Source: Rheinheimera sp. EpRS3
GTDB taxonomy: Bacteria > Pseudomonadota > Gammaproteobacteria > Enterobacterales > Alteromonadaceae
Direction of reading: 5' to 3'
Assembly (NCBI RefSeq): GCF_001513785.1
Contig: NZ_LNQS01000001.1
Span: 186,001-250,000, forward strand
Length of the DNA stretch: 64,000 bases
The position numbers were made by a program, and so were the translations under genes. The notes beneath the pieces were generated by a model. That model worked only from the letters and a program-made list of their open reading frames with translations. It did not search any database and was not told the origin of the DNA. The first letter of the stretch is position 1. Every line of letters begins with the position of its first letter. Below, piece by piece: positions 7,895 through 15,832 of this stretch.

Positions 7895-8662
7895 TCATAG
7901 CGGTTTATCGCTTACCGTGGCAGATGGCGCCTGGCTCAGATGATTTTTGCGCTCAATTAAGCTGCGGATATTACTCATTGAATTAACGATGGCATATGCC
8001 AGCTGTAAAAAACCGGCCTGATGCAGTTGCTCTAGCTGTGCGCCACGCAGCGCGGCCAGACTGGCAGCATTAATGCAGTAGTTGCCGGTTAAGCGGTATT
8101 TTTCGCCATTGTTAAGGCTGAACTCAATATTGACCGGCTCTATCAGCTCCAGTTCGCTAAAAGCAGCGAACATCGCCGGTGCTATAGCCAAGCCCTGATG
8201 AATCGCCTGCAACCGGGCCGAAATATGCTCCAGATAAGGGCTGTTGCCGCCTTGCGGTAAAAACAGTTGCTGGCCGTATTGCTCGCTGATTTTCGGGTGG
8301 TCCATATCAATATGCACTACCGGGTTGGGTGCGTCGTCCGGGTCATTGCCCTGGCGTTGAAAACCAATCAGAAACGGGCCTTTTTCAATACTGGCCGGAA
8401 TATAACGTGCGTCCCAGCCAGACGGCTGCTGGTTATTCAGGTATAAATTTTCATCTGCAGCAAAGCCTAACAAGGCGATGGCCTGATACTGATTATCATC
8501 AGCGTCACGGCGCAGCAAAATGGGGTACTCTTTTTGCAGTTCGGTAAATTCGGTAGGAAACACCAGAGTGCTGGCAACGTTGTCGCCGTATTCTGCGCTA
8601 AAGCGGTGCAGTACGCGGGTATGCTGGTGGTTGATATTGTTTAACAGTGCATGTCGGGGCAT
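7895..8662 (-). CDS. SapC family protein
   Basis: A 255-residue member of the SapC family (PF07277; the name comes from a Campylobacter S-layer secretion gene, but the biochemical role is unknown). Recognisable parts are the N-terminal PRHALLNNINHQHTRVL, the segment FPTEFTELQKEYPILLR, and the C-terminal helix ending SNIRSLIERK. The ATG at 8662 is preferred to an in-frame GTG at 8695, since AGG lies eight bases before it while the GTG has GGGA immediately adjacent. It follows the TonB receptor after two hairpins and precedes the cupin gene. SapC genes recur beside TonB receptor/halogenase genes in marine gammaproteobacteria and xanthomonads. Confidence 0.82.
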   Translation of the reverse strand: MPRHALLNNINHQHTRVLHRFSAEYGDNVASTLVFPTEFTELQKEYPILLRRDADDNQYQAIALLGFAADENLYLNNQQPSGWDARYIPASIEKGPFLIGFQRQGNDPDDAPNPVVHIDMDHPKISEQYGQQLFLPQGGNSPYLEHISARLQAIHQGLAIAPAMFAAFSELELIEPVNIEFSLNNGEKYRLTGNYCINAASLAALRGAQLEQLHQAGFLQLAYAIVNSMSNIRSLIERKNHLSQAPSATVSDKPL

Positions 8663-8711
8663 TTTTACATCCTGTGTCTGCTGTTTAGCAATCACTCCCG
8701 TTGGTCAGGAA

Positions 8712-8732
8712 AGGCCGCTGCAATAGCGGCCT
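8712..8732 (-). terminator. Hairpin upstream of sapC-like gene (possible attenuator)
   Basis: AGGCCGCT, five-base loop, AGCGGCCT; on the minus strand it is followed by TTTCC. It lies between the TonB receptor stop and the SapC start, so it could terminate part of the receptor transcripts. The T-tract is short, so full termination is uncertain. Confidence 0.5.
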
Positions 8733-8760
8733 GGTTATTAATGTACAACCGATACCGGAT

Positions 8761-8783
8761 TCCCGCCAGCGGTGCTGGCGGGA
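8761..8783 (-). terminator. 10-bp GC hairpin directly after the TonB receptor gene
   Basis: TCCCGCCAGC, loop GGT, GCTGGCGGGA form a perfect 10-bp stem seven bases after the receptor stop codon. No T-tract follows. It may protect the receptor mRNA's 3' end or act with the next hairpin to lower expression of the downstream genes. Confidence 0.5.
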
Positions 8784-8790
8784 TCAGCGG

Positions 8791-11700
8791 CTAGAAGTCG
8801 TAACGTACCCCAATCTGATAGCGTGGCCCCAGATCAGTTAAATACCACAGCATGGCTTCATTCCTGGCATGAGAACGGCTGTTTTCGCCGGTCAGGTTTA
8901 ATGCTTCGGCAAATACAGTCAGTTGCTCGTTAATGTCGTAGCTGACATTCACATCGATTTGCCAGTAGGCTTCTTCATACCTGGGGTTATTTGAGCCACC
9001 TTTGTTTACTTCAGCCAGATATTTATCACGCCAGTTCCAGGCTATCCGCGCTTGCCAGCTGTCTTTTTCGTAAATACCAATCAGGTTGGCGGTGTCACTG
9101 AGGCCAACCAGAGCAAACTGCGATTCATTAGGGTTTGCCGTGTTATTAAAGCCAATATCGCCGCGCACTATGGTGTAGTTGGCTTGTACGCCAAAGCCGC
9201 TTTCACCAAAGAAATGCTGGATAGCAAATTCAGCACCATAAATTTTGGCTGCACGGTTGTTGTCTGGTGTATTGGTGCGGAAGATTACTTCAGGATCTTC
9301 ATCGGTGGCACGTAAATCAAAGCCTGGGTTATTGGCGAGGAAATCCAGTTGTGCCGGTGTGCCGGTAAATTGCGGATTAGCGCCAAATTCGGCAATCATA
9401 TCCGGATGGGTGCGGTACTCATTAAATACCATCATGGCGTACAGATAGGTATCGTCCAGCGGGAAGCCGGCATCCTGCACCGCCTGCGCTGCCGCTAAAG
9501 CACGCGGGCCAGCAGTTACGTCGCGAATGTCCAGCAGTGGCTGATCAACCTGGCGGCTACCGATAAAGTTAATGACGTTTTTCTGGAAGACACCGGCCGA
9601 CATATAACTGAACGGGTTGTAGTACCATTCCAGCGACAGGTCGTAGTTACTTGATTCCAGCGGCAACAGCGCCGGGTTAGAGGCATCGGCAGTAGGCTGG
9701 GCACCTAACAGGGTAGAGCCACCGCCGCCGCCAAAGTTAGACGCCGATACACCAAGGCTGCCCAAACCGGCGCGGGCGATGGTTTTGCTGTACGAGAAGC
9801 GGCTGACAAGGTCATCTGTCAGGTTCAATGTAACGTCCAGGCTGGGTAGCAGGTAGTCGTAATCATTCTCGGCAAAGGCCGGCTCTGGTGGTACGGTTGA
9901 GTCTACGTAGGAGAAAATATCGTTGTTATCTTCCCACTGGAAATATACCCGGCTAACCAGCGAGCTGGATTCCGATTCGGTTTTCTCATAGCGCAAGCCG
10001 GTTAATATATCAAACGGCATACCACCGAGTTCACCGCCTAATGCCACCTGAAAGTATACGGCTTTGGTGTCTTCTTTGACGATATTGTCATACGACAGCG
10101 CACTTTCTACAGTAGTTGGAATGCCGGGATATAAATCCAGCGCGGCGGTGTACAGCGCGCGCGGATCGGCAATAAAACCATAGCCGCCAGACAGCGGGCT
10201 GTAGTCATCAAACTCGCCGGGTAAGTCGAACGGTTGAATTAAATCGCCAAACTCGCCGGGGTTGCCTACGTTCCAGTTACCCAGCGCGATATTGTTACCG
10301 GCGGTCTGGATAGAACGTGACTCCATGTTGCGCATTTCTACGCCAAAATCAAAGCGGCCATCGGCCAGTTCGTACATACCATCCAGTTTAAGCTGTTTAA
10401 TTTTGCTTTCCTGGCTGGCGTTACGAATACGGGCAATCGATGAGCCGACATCACCGGCATCTACCACGCCATTGGCGTTGGCGCCTTTATCCGGCAAGGT
10501 GTCGTCATACACGTTCAGGTAAGTGGGTAAGTCTGCGCCCCAGAACCATTCACGCGAGGTAACAATAGGCGCGCCTAGACCCACGGCCAGTTCGCCGGAG
10601 TTACGTGGCCCGGTACCGCGGCTAAACATTTCCGAACTGTGCGCATCCAACATCAGAGTTAGTGCATCATTAACCTGATATTCCAGATTTAAACCGGCAG
10701 ATTTCAGTGTATTGGTTTGTTCACGCCATTGCTGCTCATAGCCTTCATCTACGGCGCTGGCATAGGTTTCCTGAATATAAGACGGCGTTTTAACCGCATT
10801 ATTGTCAAATTCTACTATCTGAGTGTTGCTGCCTGCCTGGATCCAGTTGGTAATTTCGCCACGGTGTTCAACCAGATTGTTTTCAGCAAAGGTATAGTCT
10901 GCCGTTGCGGTAAAGTTATCCACTGGCCTGAACTGTAGCGTAAGCTGAGCGTTATCACGTTTGCGCTGAGTATTGGAAAACGCATAGCGGATATCATTCG
11001 GCCGGGTATATAGCTGGCCTTGCTCTGGCGCATTGACTACGTCGGTGGCCTCGTTGTTCCACAGCCGGTCGGCATCGACGATATCGTCCCAGTAATCTAC
11101 TTGCCAGTCGTTTACGGTGGCGCCGGTATAACCGGAATCACGCTGTTGGTGGCTGGCAGAAATGCTGACACCGAATTTGTCATTATCCAGCACATGACTG
11201 AAAATACCGGATATCTCCGGTGTTATATCATCTCCGCTGCGGTTGGTGGTGTCGTGTGCTGCTTTAACACCAACACTGGCTACGGTTTCGCCGGTGTCCA
11301 GCGGGCGGGCTGTTTTAACGTTAAGCGTGGCGCCAATACCGCCGGTAGCAATATTGGCTTTACCGGTTTTATATACTTCTACCGCGCGGATACTTTCCGA
11401 CGCCAGATTTGAGAAATCAAAAGCCCGGGCGCTACCGCCGCGGGTGGTGCCGTCAGCACCTGAGCCTGCACCATAAGTGGTGGCAGAGGGCATGGTACGG
11501 CCGTTCAGGGTAACCATATTATTGTCGCCGCCAAAGCCGCGTACTGTTACTTCAGAGCCTTCACCATTGGTGCGGCTGATAGACACACCGGTAATACGCT
11601 GCAGTGACTCTGCCAGGTTGGTGTCGGGAAATTTACCGATATCTTCAGCAGAGATGGCATCTACCACACCCATTGAATTACGTTTAATATCAGCGGCTTC

Positions 11701-11871
11701 CTGCATGCTTGACCGTACGCCTTTCACTTGAATTACTTCAATGTCTGCCGGTGTGACAGCGTCGGTCTGCGGGGCTTGCTGTGCGTATAACGGCATACCA
11801 GCGGTACTGCCAAGCAGCAATGACATAGCTTTTGCCAATGCTGTCCGGCTAAATTTTTTCCTGTTTTCCAT
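8791..11871 (-). CDS. TonB-dependent receptor, Xanthomonas/Caulobacter type
   Basis: A 1026-residue outer-membrane active transporter. It has an N-terminal signal peptide (MENRKKFSRTALAKAMSLLL... cleaved after about YAQQA), a TonB-box-like EVIQVKG, and a plug domain with SMGVVDAISAEDIGKFPDTNLAESLQRITGV and VRGFGG. A long beta-barrel ends in Phe (GVRYDF). The plug style is that of large TBDRs used for oligosaccharides and other nutrients. The ATG at 11871 is chosen over the one at 11907 because GAGGGG lies upstream and the signal peptide then starts properly. It heads the cluster with SapC, cupin, halogenase and DUF6445 genes. The ligand is unknown; genes that modify indoles or peptides downstream hint at more than simple sugar uptake. 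Confidence 0.92.
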   Translation of the reverse strand: MENRKKFSRTALAKAMSLLLGSTAGMPLYAQQAPQTDAVTPADIEVIQVKGVRSSMQEAADIKRNSMGVVDAISAEDIGKFPDTNLAESLQRITGVSISRTNGEGSEVTVRGFGGDNNMVTLNGRTMPSATTYGAGSGADGTTRGGSARAFDFSNLASESIRAVEVYKTGKANIATGGIGATLNVKTARPLDTGETVASVGVKAAHDTTNRSGDDITPEISGIFSHVLDNDKFGVSISASHQQRDSGYTGATVNDWQVDYWDDIVDADRLWNNEATDVVNAPEQGQLYTRPNDIRYAFSNTQRKRDNAQLTLQFRPVDNFTATADYTFAENNLVEHRGEITNWIQAGSNTQIVEFDNNAVKTPSYIQETYASAVDEGYEQQWREQTNTLKSAGLNLEYQVNDALTLMLDAHSSEMFSRGTGPRNSGELAVGLGAPIVTSREWFWGADLPTYLNVYDDTLPDKGANANGVVDAGDVGSSIARIRNASQESKIKQLKLDGMYELADGRFDFGVEMRNMESRSIQTAGNNIALGNWNVGNPGEFGDLIQPFDLPGEFDDYSPLSGGYGFIADPRALYTAALDLYPGIPTTVESALSYDNIVKEDTKAVYFQVALGGELGGMPFDILTGLRYEKTESESSSLVSRVYFQWEDNNDIFSYVDSTVPPEPAFAENDYDYLLPSLDVTLNLTDDLVSRFSYSKTIARAGLGSLGVSASNFGGGGGSTLLGAQPTADASNPALLPLESSNYDLSLEWYYNPFSYMSAGVFQKNVINFIGSRQVDQPLLDIRDVTAGPRALAAAQAVQDAGFPLDDTYLYAMMVFNEYRTHPDMIAEFGANPQFTGTPAQLDFLANNPGFDLRATDEDPEVIFRTNTPDNNRAAKIYGAEFAIQHFFGESGFGVQANYTIVRGDIGFNNTANPNESQFALVGLSDTANLIGIYEKDSWQARIAWNWRDKYLAEVNKGGSNNPRYEEAYWQIDVNVSYDINEQLTVFAEALNLTGENSRSHARNEAMLWYLTDLGPRYQIGVRYDF

Positions 11872-12170
11872 TTTGTCTACATCCCCTCGTGATTTGTTAT
11901 AAGTCATTCAAATCAAACAATAGGGCAGTGACGCTGTTATTTACTTCAGGTGTCAGCAACTGCCAGCATGTTCATTTGTGCAGGCGCTGACCTAACGGCT
12001 TCCTGCACATCCATGCCGAATAGCCAACCCCCGACAATCATTGTAGTAATCTTGTCACTTCGGGGAAGTTGTCAAAATGCGTTACCTTCTTGCTTTTTTT
12101 ATTATGTGCTGCAAATGCAAAGTAAAAACGCTGTGGCATGGCTGTGTTTTACTGCTTTGGCGGGTGATGC

Positions 12171-13076
12171 TTAAACCGGTGCCGATAATGCCGCACCGCT
12201 GCTTTTGGCCAGGGTAATAAAAGTTTGGATATGTTTATTCAGTTTTTCCTGCTTACGGTAACCGACATAAATATGTTTATGAATACCGCTGTTGCCTAAG
12301 CGGATCAGATGAATCGGCAGGCTGGTGGCATACTCCAGTGCCAGCCATTTTGGCATAGCAGCCACGCCGCGGTTAGCCGCCACCATTTGCAGAATAATGT
12401 CGGTGGCTTCCAGTGTTTTATGTAATTTGGGCATGCATTGCGCCGGTAGTAAAAACTGCTGAAAAATATCCAGCCGCGCCGTTTCTACCGGATAGGTTAG
12501 CAATACCTGGTCGCTTAGTTGTGCCGGCGCTACCTGGCTTAAACCACTCAGTTTGCTGTGCTGGCTTACCACCAATACCAGCTCGTACGGAAACACCGGT
12601 TCAAACACTATGCTTTCTTTGTTGATTGGGTCGGGTGTTATCAGTAAATCTATATCGTAGTTAAATAACGCCGCCATGCCACCAAACTGAAAGCGCTGCT
12701 TTACGTCGATATCTACCCCCGGCGATTGCGCCAAAAACGGCTGTACGACCTTGAGTAGCCACTGATAACAAGGGTGGCATTCCATACCAACACCCAGGCT
12801 ACCTTTTTCATTATCGGCAAACTGGCGCAGCGTATCATCTATGCGCTCAAACTGCGGCAACAGCCGGTTGGCTTGTTCTAACAGGTAGTTACCGGCTTCG
12901 GTTAACCGGATATTACGGCCATCCTTTAGCCACAAATTGATATTGCCCTGCCGCTCCAGCTTTTTCATGGTGTGGCTTAATGCCGACTGGGTCAGATTCA
13001 GGCTGCTGGCTGCCGCTGTTAGTGAGCCCTGGCGGGCGATTTCGCGCAAAATACTTAGGTGAATTTTTTCAATCAT
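12171..13076 (-). CDS. MetR-like LysR-family transcriptional regulator
   Basis: A 301-residue LysR regulator with an N-terminal winged helix-turn-helix (GSLTAAASSLNLTQSALSHTMKKLE) and a substrate-binding domain. ECHPCYQWL at about 99-107, LTYPVETARLDIFQQFL and ILQMVAANRGVAAMP closely follow E. coli MetR, which senses homocysteine and controls methionine genes. Unlike typical metR, no metE lies divergently; the next plus-strand gene is a lipase-like protein 227 bases away. It may regulate a distant methionine gene, the divergent hydrolase or the TonB-receptor cluster; only the family is certain. A near-MetR-box lies just upstream of its start. Confidence 0.85.
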   Translation of the reverse strand: MIEKIHLSILREIARQGSLTAAASSLNLTQSALSHTMKKLERQGNINLWLKDGRNIRLTEAGNYLLEQANRLLPQFERIDDTLRQFADNEKGSLGVGMECHPCYQWLLKVVQPFLAQSPGVDIDVKQRFQFGGMAALFNYDIDLLITPDPINKESIVFEPVFPYELVLVVSQHSKLSGLSQVAPAQLSDQVLLTYPVETARLDIFQQFLLPAQCMPKLHKTLEATDIILQMVAANRGVAAMPKWLALEYATSLPIHLIRLGNSGIHKHIYVGYRKQEKLNKHIQTFITLAKSSGAALSAPV

Positions 13077-13099
13077 GCTGCTACCTTGGTTACGATGTA

Positions 13100-13112
13100 T
13101 GATTAATATTCA
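13100..13112. promoter_or_regulatory. Near-consensus MetR-type operator
   Basis: TGATTAATATTCA differs from the MetR consensus TGAA-N5-TTCA at one position and lies 24 bases before the regulator's start codon, where an autoregulatory site would be. The rest of the 13077-13303 gap is AT-rich and holds no gene. Confidence 0.35.
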
Positions 13113-13303
13113 TTTATAAGTAGAAATATACCATTTTTAATCATGTGTCTAATGCCTCACGTTTTATTAGTTTTTAAACTAAAGTTTTTGATTAATAAAT
13201 GCTCAACATCAGCGCACTTTAACAGCTCAGCAGTGTTAGCTCGGGTGTCATTGATTGTGATTACAAACCCTGACCCAATTTCACTCAACACGGAGCCTCT
13301 GCT

Positions 13304-14890
13304 ATGGCCACAAATTCACAGCATCCTTATCATCCGATCATCTATGTCCGCGGCTTTGCTGCTACTCAGGGCGAGATTGAGGAAACGGTCGCCGACCCTT
13401 ATATGGGCTTTAATGTTGGTTCCACTAAGTCGCGCGTAGCCTGGACCGGTGATGTCAAACGCTTTTACTTCGAGTCACCATTGGTGCGCCTGATGAGTGA
13501 TCACAAGTACGAGGATGTTTTTGTTGACGGTGATGATCTGGTGGCGGCCGAGCGCAATAATCACCCGGTGCCGTATCGCAGTATCATTATTTACCGCTAC
13601 TACGACGAAGCCTCTAAAGATTTTGGCACCGGTGAAACGCCACCGATTGAGCACTTTGCCAAAGGGCTGGATCAACTTATCCTGCGCTTGCGGGATAAAG
13701 TGTGTGCCAATAAGGCAAACAATATGACAGCGGCAGACTTCCGCGTGCATTTGGTGGCGCATTCTATGGGCGGTTTGGTTTGCCGCGCCTTTTTGCAAAA
13801 TACCAAACTAGGCTCGGCAACCGCGCGCTCGGCGGTAGATAAGGTTTTTACCTATGCCACGCCCCATAATGGTATTGATATGCGTATTGTACGCAACATA
13901 CCTGGCTGGCTTTCATTCGGTGATGTTAACAACTTTAACCGCGAGAAGATGGCGGCATACCTTGATGTACCCAGAGACGATGACGTAAGCCTGGTAAAAA
14001 ACTTCCCCCCTGAGCGCATCTTTAACCTTGTTGGCACCAACCCGCGTGACTACAACGTTGCTGGTGGTATTTCGGCTTGGGCGGCAGGTGACGCCAGTGA
14101 CGGGCTGGTGCGTATTGAAAACGCCACCACCCACGGGCCGGGCTTTGATGGCAAGGATGTCGCCTCACCACGCGCTTTTGTGCACCGCAGCCATTCCGGG
14201 CACTATGGCATTGTAAACTCTGAAGAAGGGTATCAGAACCTCACCCGTTTCTTGTTTGGTACACTGCGTGTCGATGGCATCCTGGATGTTGACGATATCA
14301 CTTTACCGATGGAGGTGCAGAAAGCCCTGAAAGATGGCAAAACGATACGCGCGTCATACCAGTTTGAAATTGCCGCCAGTGTGCGCGGTTGTCAGTGGCA
14401 AATAACCCGGCGCGAGGTGCGTGAAAACTCTGCCATTTTTCGCAGCTATGGTCAGCTTTTTCCCGGCAGGGACGGTACTGAACGCAAGCCGGACCGTGCG
14501 ATGAGCCCACACCTGTTTTCCGTATTTCTCGATCCAAAAAAGAGTGTGAAAACGTCGAAATCTGTCAGTTTTGCCTTCGATTTAAAAGTGCTGGTGCCTG
14601 ATTACGAAGTGGACGGTGTGCTGTTTATGAAACGGCATTATGAGGGCGGTTTTATCTTCCGTCAGTTAATTCTGGTTGAAGCTTTCCCTGATGAAAAGGC
14701 GCTGGGGGGCTGGCGGGTTAAATATGGTTATCAGGATATCAACCCCGGTAAACCCGGCGTAGACGCAGACGTGCGTTTGTTGAGCAAAGGCGATGCGAGC
14801 CAGGGTTTTGTGTTTAATATTCCGATAGAGCAGAAAACCCGCCCTGGCCTGCGGGGCGCATTACGCATAGAAGCCAGACCCTGGTCCTGA
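13304..14890 (+). CDS. Lipase-like alpha/beta hydrolase of unrecognised family
   Basis: A 528-residue protein without a signal peptide. The N-terminal half looks like an alpha/beta hydrolase: PIIYVRGFAATQGEIEE resembles the first strand and oxyanion region, and VHLVAHSMGGLVCRAFL at about 148-164 holds the nucleophile elbow (AHSMGG). HRSHSGHYGIV near residue 300 may supply the catalytic His. The C-terminal ~200 residues (DGILDVDDITLPMEVQ onward) form a separate domain with no recognised relative. GGAG lies eight bases before the ATG. It may be an esterase or lipase acting on cell or phage lipids; the substrate is not evident. No neighbour is clearly linked. Confidence 0.65.
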   Translation: MATNSQHPYHPIIYVRGFAATQGEIEETVADPYMGFNVGSTKSRVAWTGDVKRFYFESPLVRLMSDHKYEDVFVDGDDLVAAERNNHPVPYRSIIIYRYYDEASKDFGTGETPPIEHFAKGLDQLILRLRDKVCANKANNMTAADFRVHLVAHSMGGLVCRAFLQNTKLGSATARSAVDKVFTYATPHNGIDMRIVRNIPGWLSFGDVNNFNREKMAAYLDVPRDDDVSLVKNFPPERIFNLVGTNPRDYNVAGGISAWAAGDASDGLVRIENATTHGPGFDGKDVASPRAFVHRSHSGHYGIVNSEEGYQNLTRFLFGTLRVDGILDVDDITLPMEVQKALKDGKTIRASYQFEIAASVRGCQWQITRREVRENSAIFRSYGQLFPGRDGTERKPDRAMSPHLFSVFLDPKKSVKTSKSVSFAFDLKVLVPDYEVDGVLFMKRHYEGGFIFRQLILVEAFPDEKALGGWRVKYGYQDINPGKPGVDADVRLLSKGDASQGFVFNIPIEQKTRPGLRGALRIEARPWS

Positions 14891-14996
14891 GTAGTGTTAA
14901 TAAAACCAATACATGTTGCAATAGGGCTATCTGCCGACATATAAAATGCAATGGCGGTAAACTTTGCGTACAGCCCGCAGCACAGGTTTTTTTAGT

Positions 14997-15668
14997 ATGA
15001 AATACGTTTTTCTTTTTAGCATAATGTTATCTGGCACCGCCTGGGCGGCTGACAGTATTTGCTATGGCACCACAGCAGATGGGCGCCTGGAGCATGGCGC
15101 AGCACTGCCTGGCAGCGGCGCTAATTTTGTTGCTTACAGTGAAATTGCCATGTTGGCGGGGCGTACCTATGTGCATTCAGAGGTAAAAGAAATAGTAACG
15201 GCTGCTTACCACTCTTTGGCGAAAGAGCGGCCGGACGCTGTGTATAAATATGCGGAAACCGGCTTTAAAGACGGCGGCCAGTTTAAGCCGCATAAAACCC
15301 ATCGTAATGGCCTGTCGGTCGATTTTATGACACCGGTAAAAAATAAGCAGGGCGAATCAGTTCATTTACCAACCTACCCATGGAACAGATTTGGTTACGA
15401 TATAGAATTTGATAACAATGGCCAGTATGGCGACTTTAGCATTGACTACGACGCGCTGGCGGCGCATATCGTGGCACTTGATAAAGCCGCTAAAGCCCGC
15501 GACCATACAATATGGCGGGTAATATTTGACCCGCAATTACAACCTGGCCTGTTTGAAACGCAGTATGGTGCTTATATAAAAGCTAACCTTGAGTTGTCGA
15601 AAAAGCGCTCCTGGGTAAGGCATGATGAACACTATCATGTTGATTTTATTGTGCCATGCGCTAAATAG
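14997..15668 (+). CDS. Penicillin-insensitive murein endopeptidase-like protein (M74/MepA-related)
   Basis: A 223-residue exported protein with a signal peptide (KYVFLFSIMLSGTAWAADS). GRLEHGAALPGSGANFVAYS near the mature N-terminus, HRNGLSVDF near residue 102 (H-x6-D) and DEHYHVDF near the C-terminus are LAS-metallopeptidase zinc motifs, as in MepA, which cuts D-Ala-mDAP crosslinks in murein. It is shorter than E. coli MepA (about 270 residues). The ATG at 14997 is preferred over the upstream in-frame TTG at 14964 because the signal peptide starts there. It is probably periplasmic and monocistronic. Confidence 0.7.
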   Translation: MKYVFLFSIMLSGTAWAADSICYGTTADGRLEHGAALPGSGANFVAYSEIAMLAGRTYVHSEVKEIVTAAYHSLAKERPDAVYKYAETGFKDGGQFKPHKTHRNGLSVDFMTPVKNKQGESVHLPTYPWNRFGYDIEFDNNGQYGDFSIDYDALAAHIVALDKAAKARDHTIWRVIFDPQLQPGLFETQYGAYIKANLELSKKRSWVRHDEHYHVDFIVPCAK

Positions 15669-15724
15669 TGGGCATGTATTTATCTTACTATCACGCTTTT
15701 AACGTTAAGCGGAGCCCATAGCCG

Positions 15725-15799
15725 ATGAGCACAGAACTGCTTTGCGTGCTGGCTATGCTGCTGTCATATTATTTGGGCATACTTTGCCGGTCAGATTGA
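15725..15799 (+). CDS. Possible 24-residue hydrophobic small protein upstream of chrA
   Basis: A short ORF reading MSTELLCVLAMLLSYYLGIL followed by CRSD. GGAG lies about ten bases before its ATG and it stops 33 bases before the chromate transporter gene. The hydrophobic run could be one membrane segment or a translated leader. The call rests only on the ribosome site, hydrophobicity and position. Confidence 0.25.
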   Translation: MSTELLCVLAMLLSYYLGILCRSD

Positions 15800-15832
15800 C
15801 AACCCTATTCACCAGAGCAGGATAACTTAATT

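Noticed and set aside
11950-12174. A 74-codon plus-strand ORF between the TonB receptor and the LysR gene
   Set aside because: Cys- and Ser-rich with no ribosome site or recognisable motif; it lies in the promoter region of the receptor.
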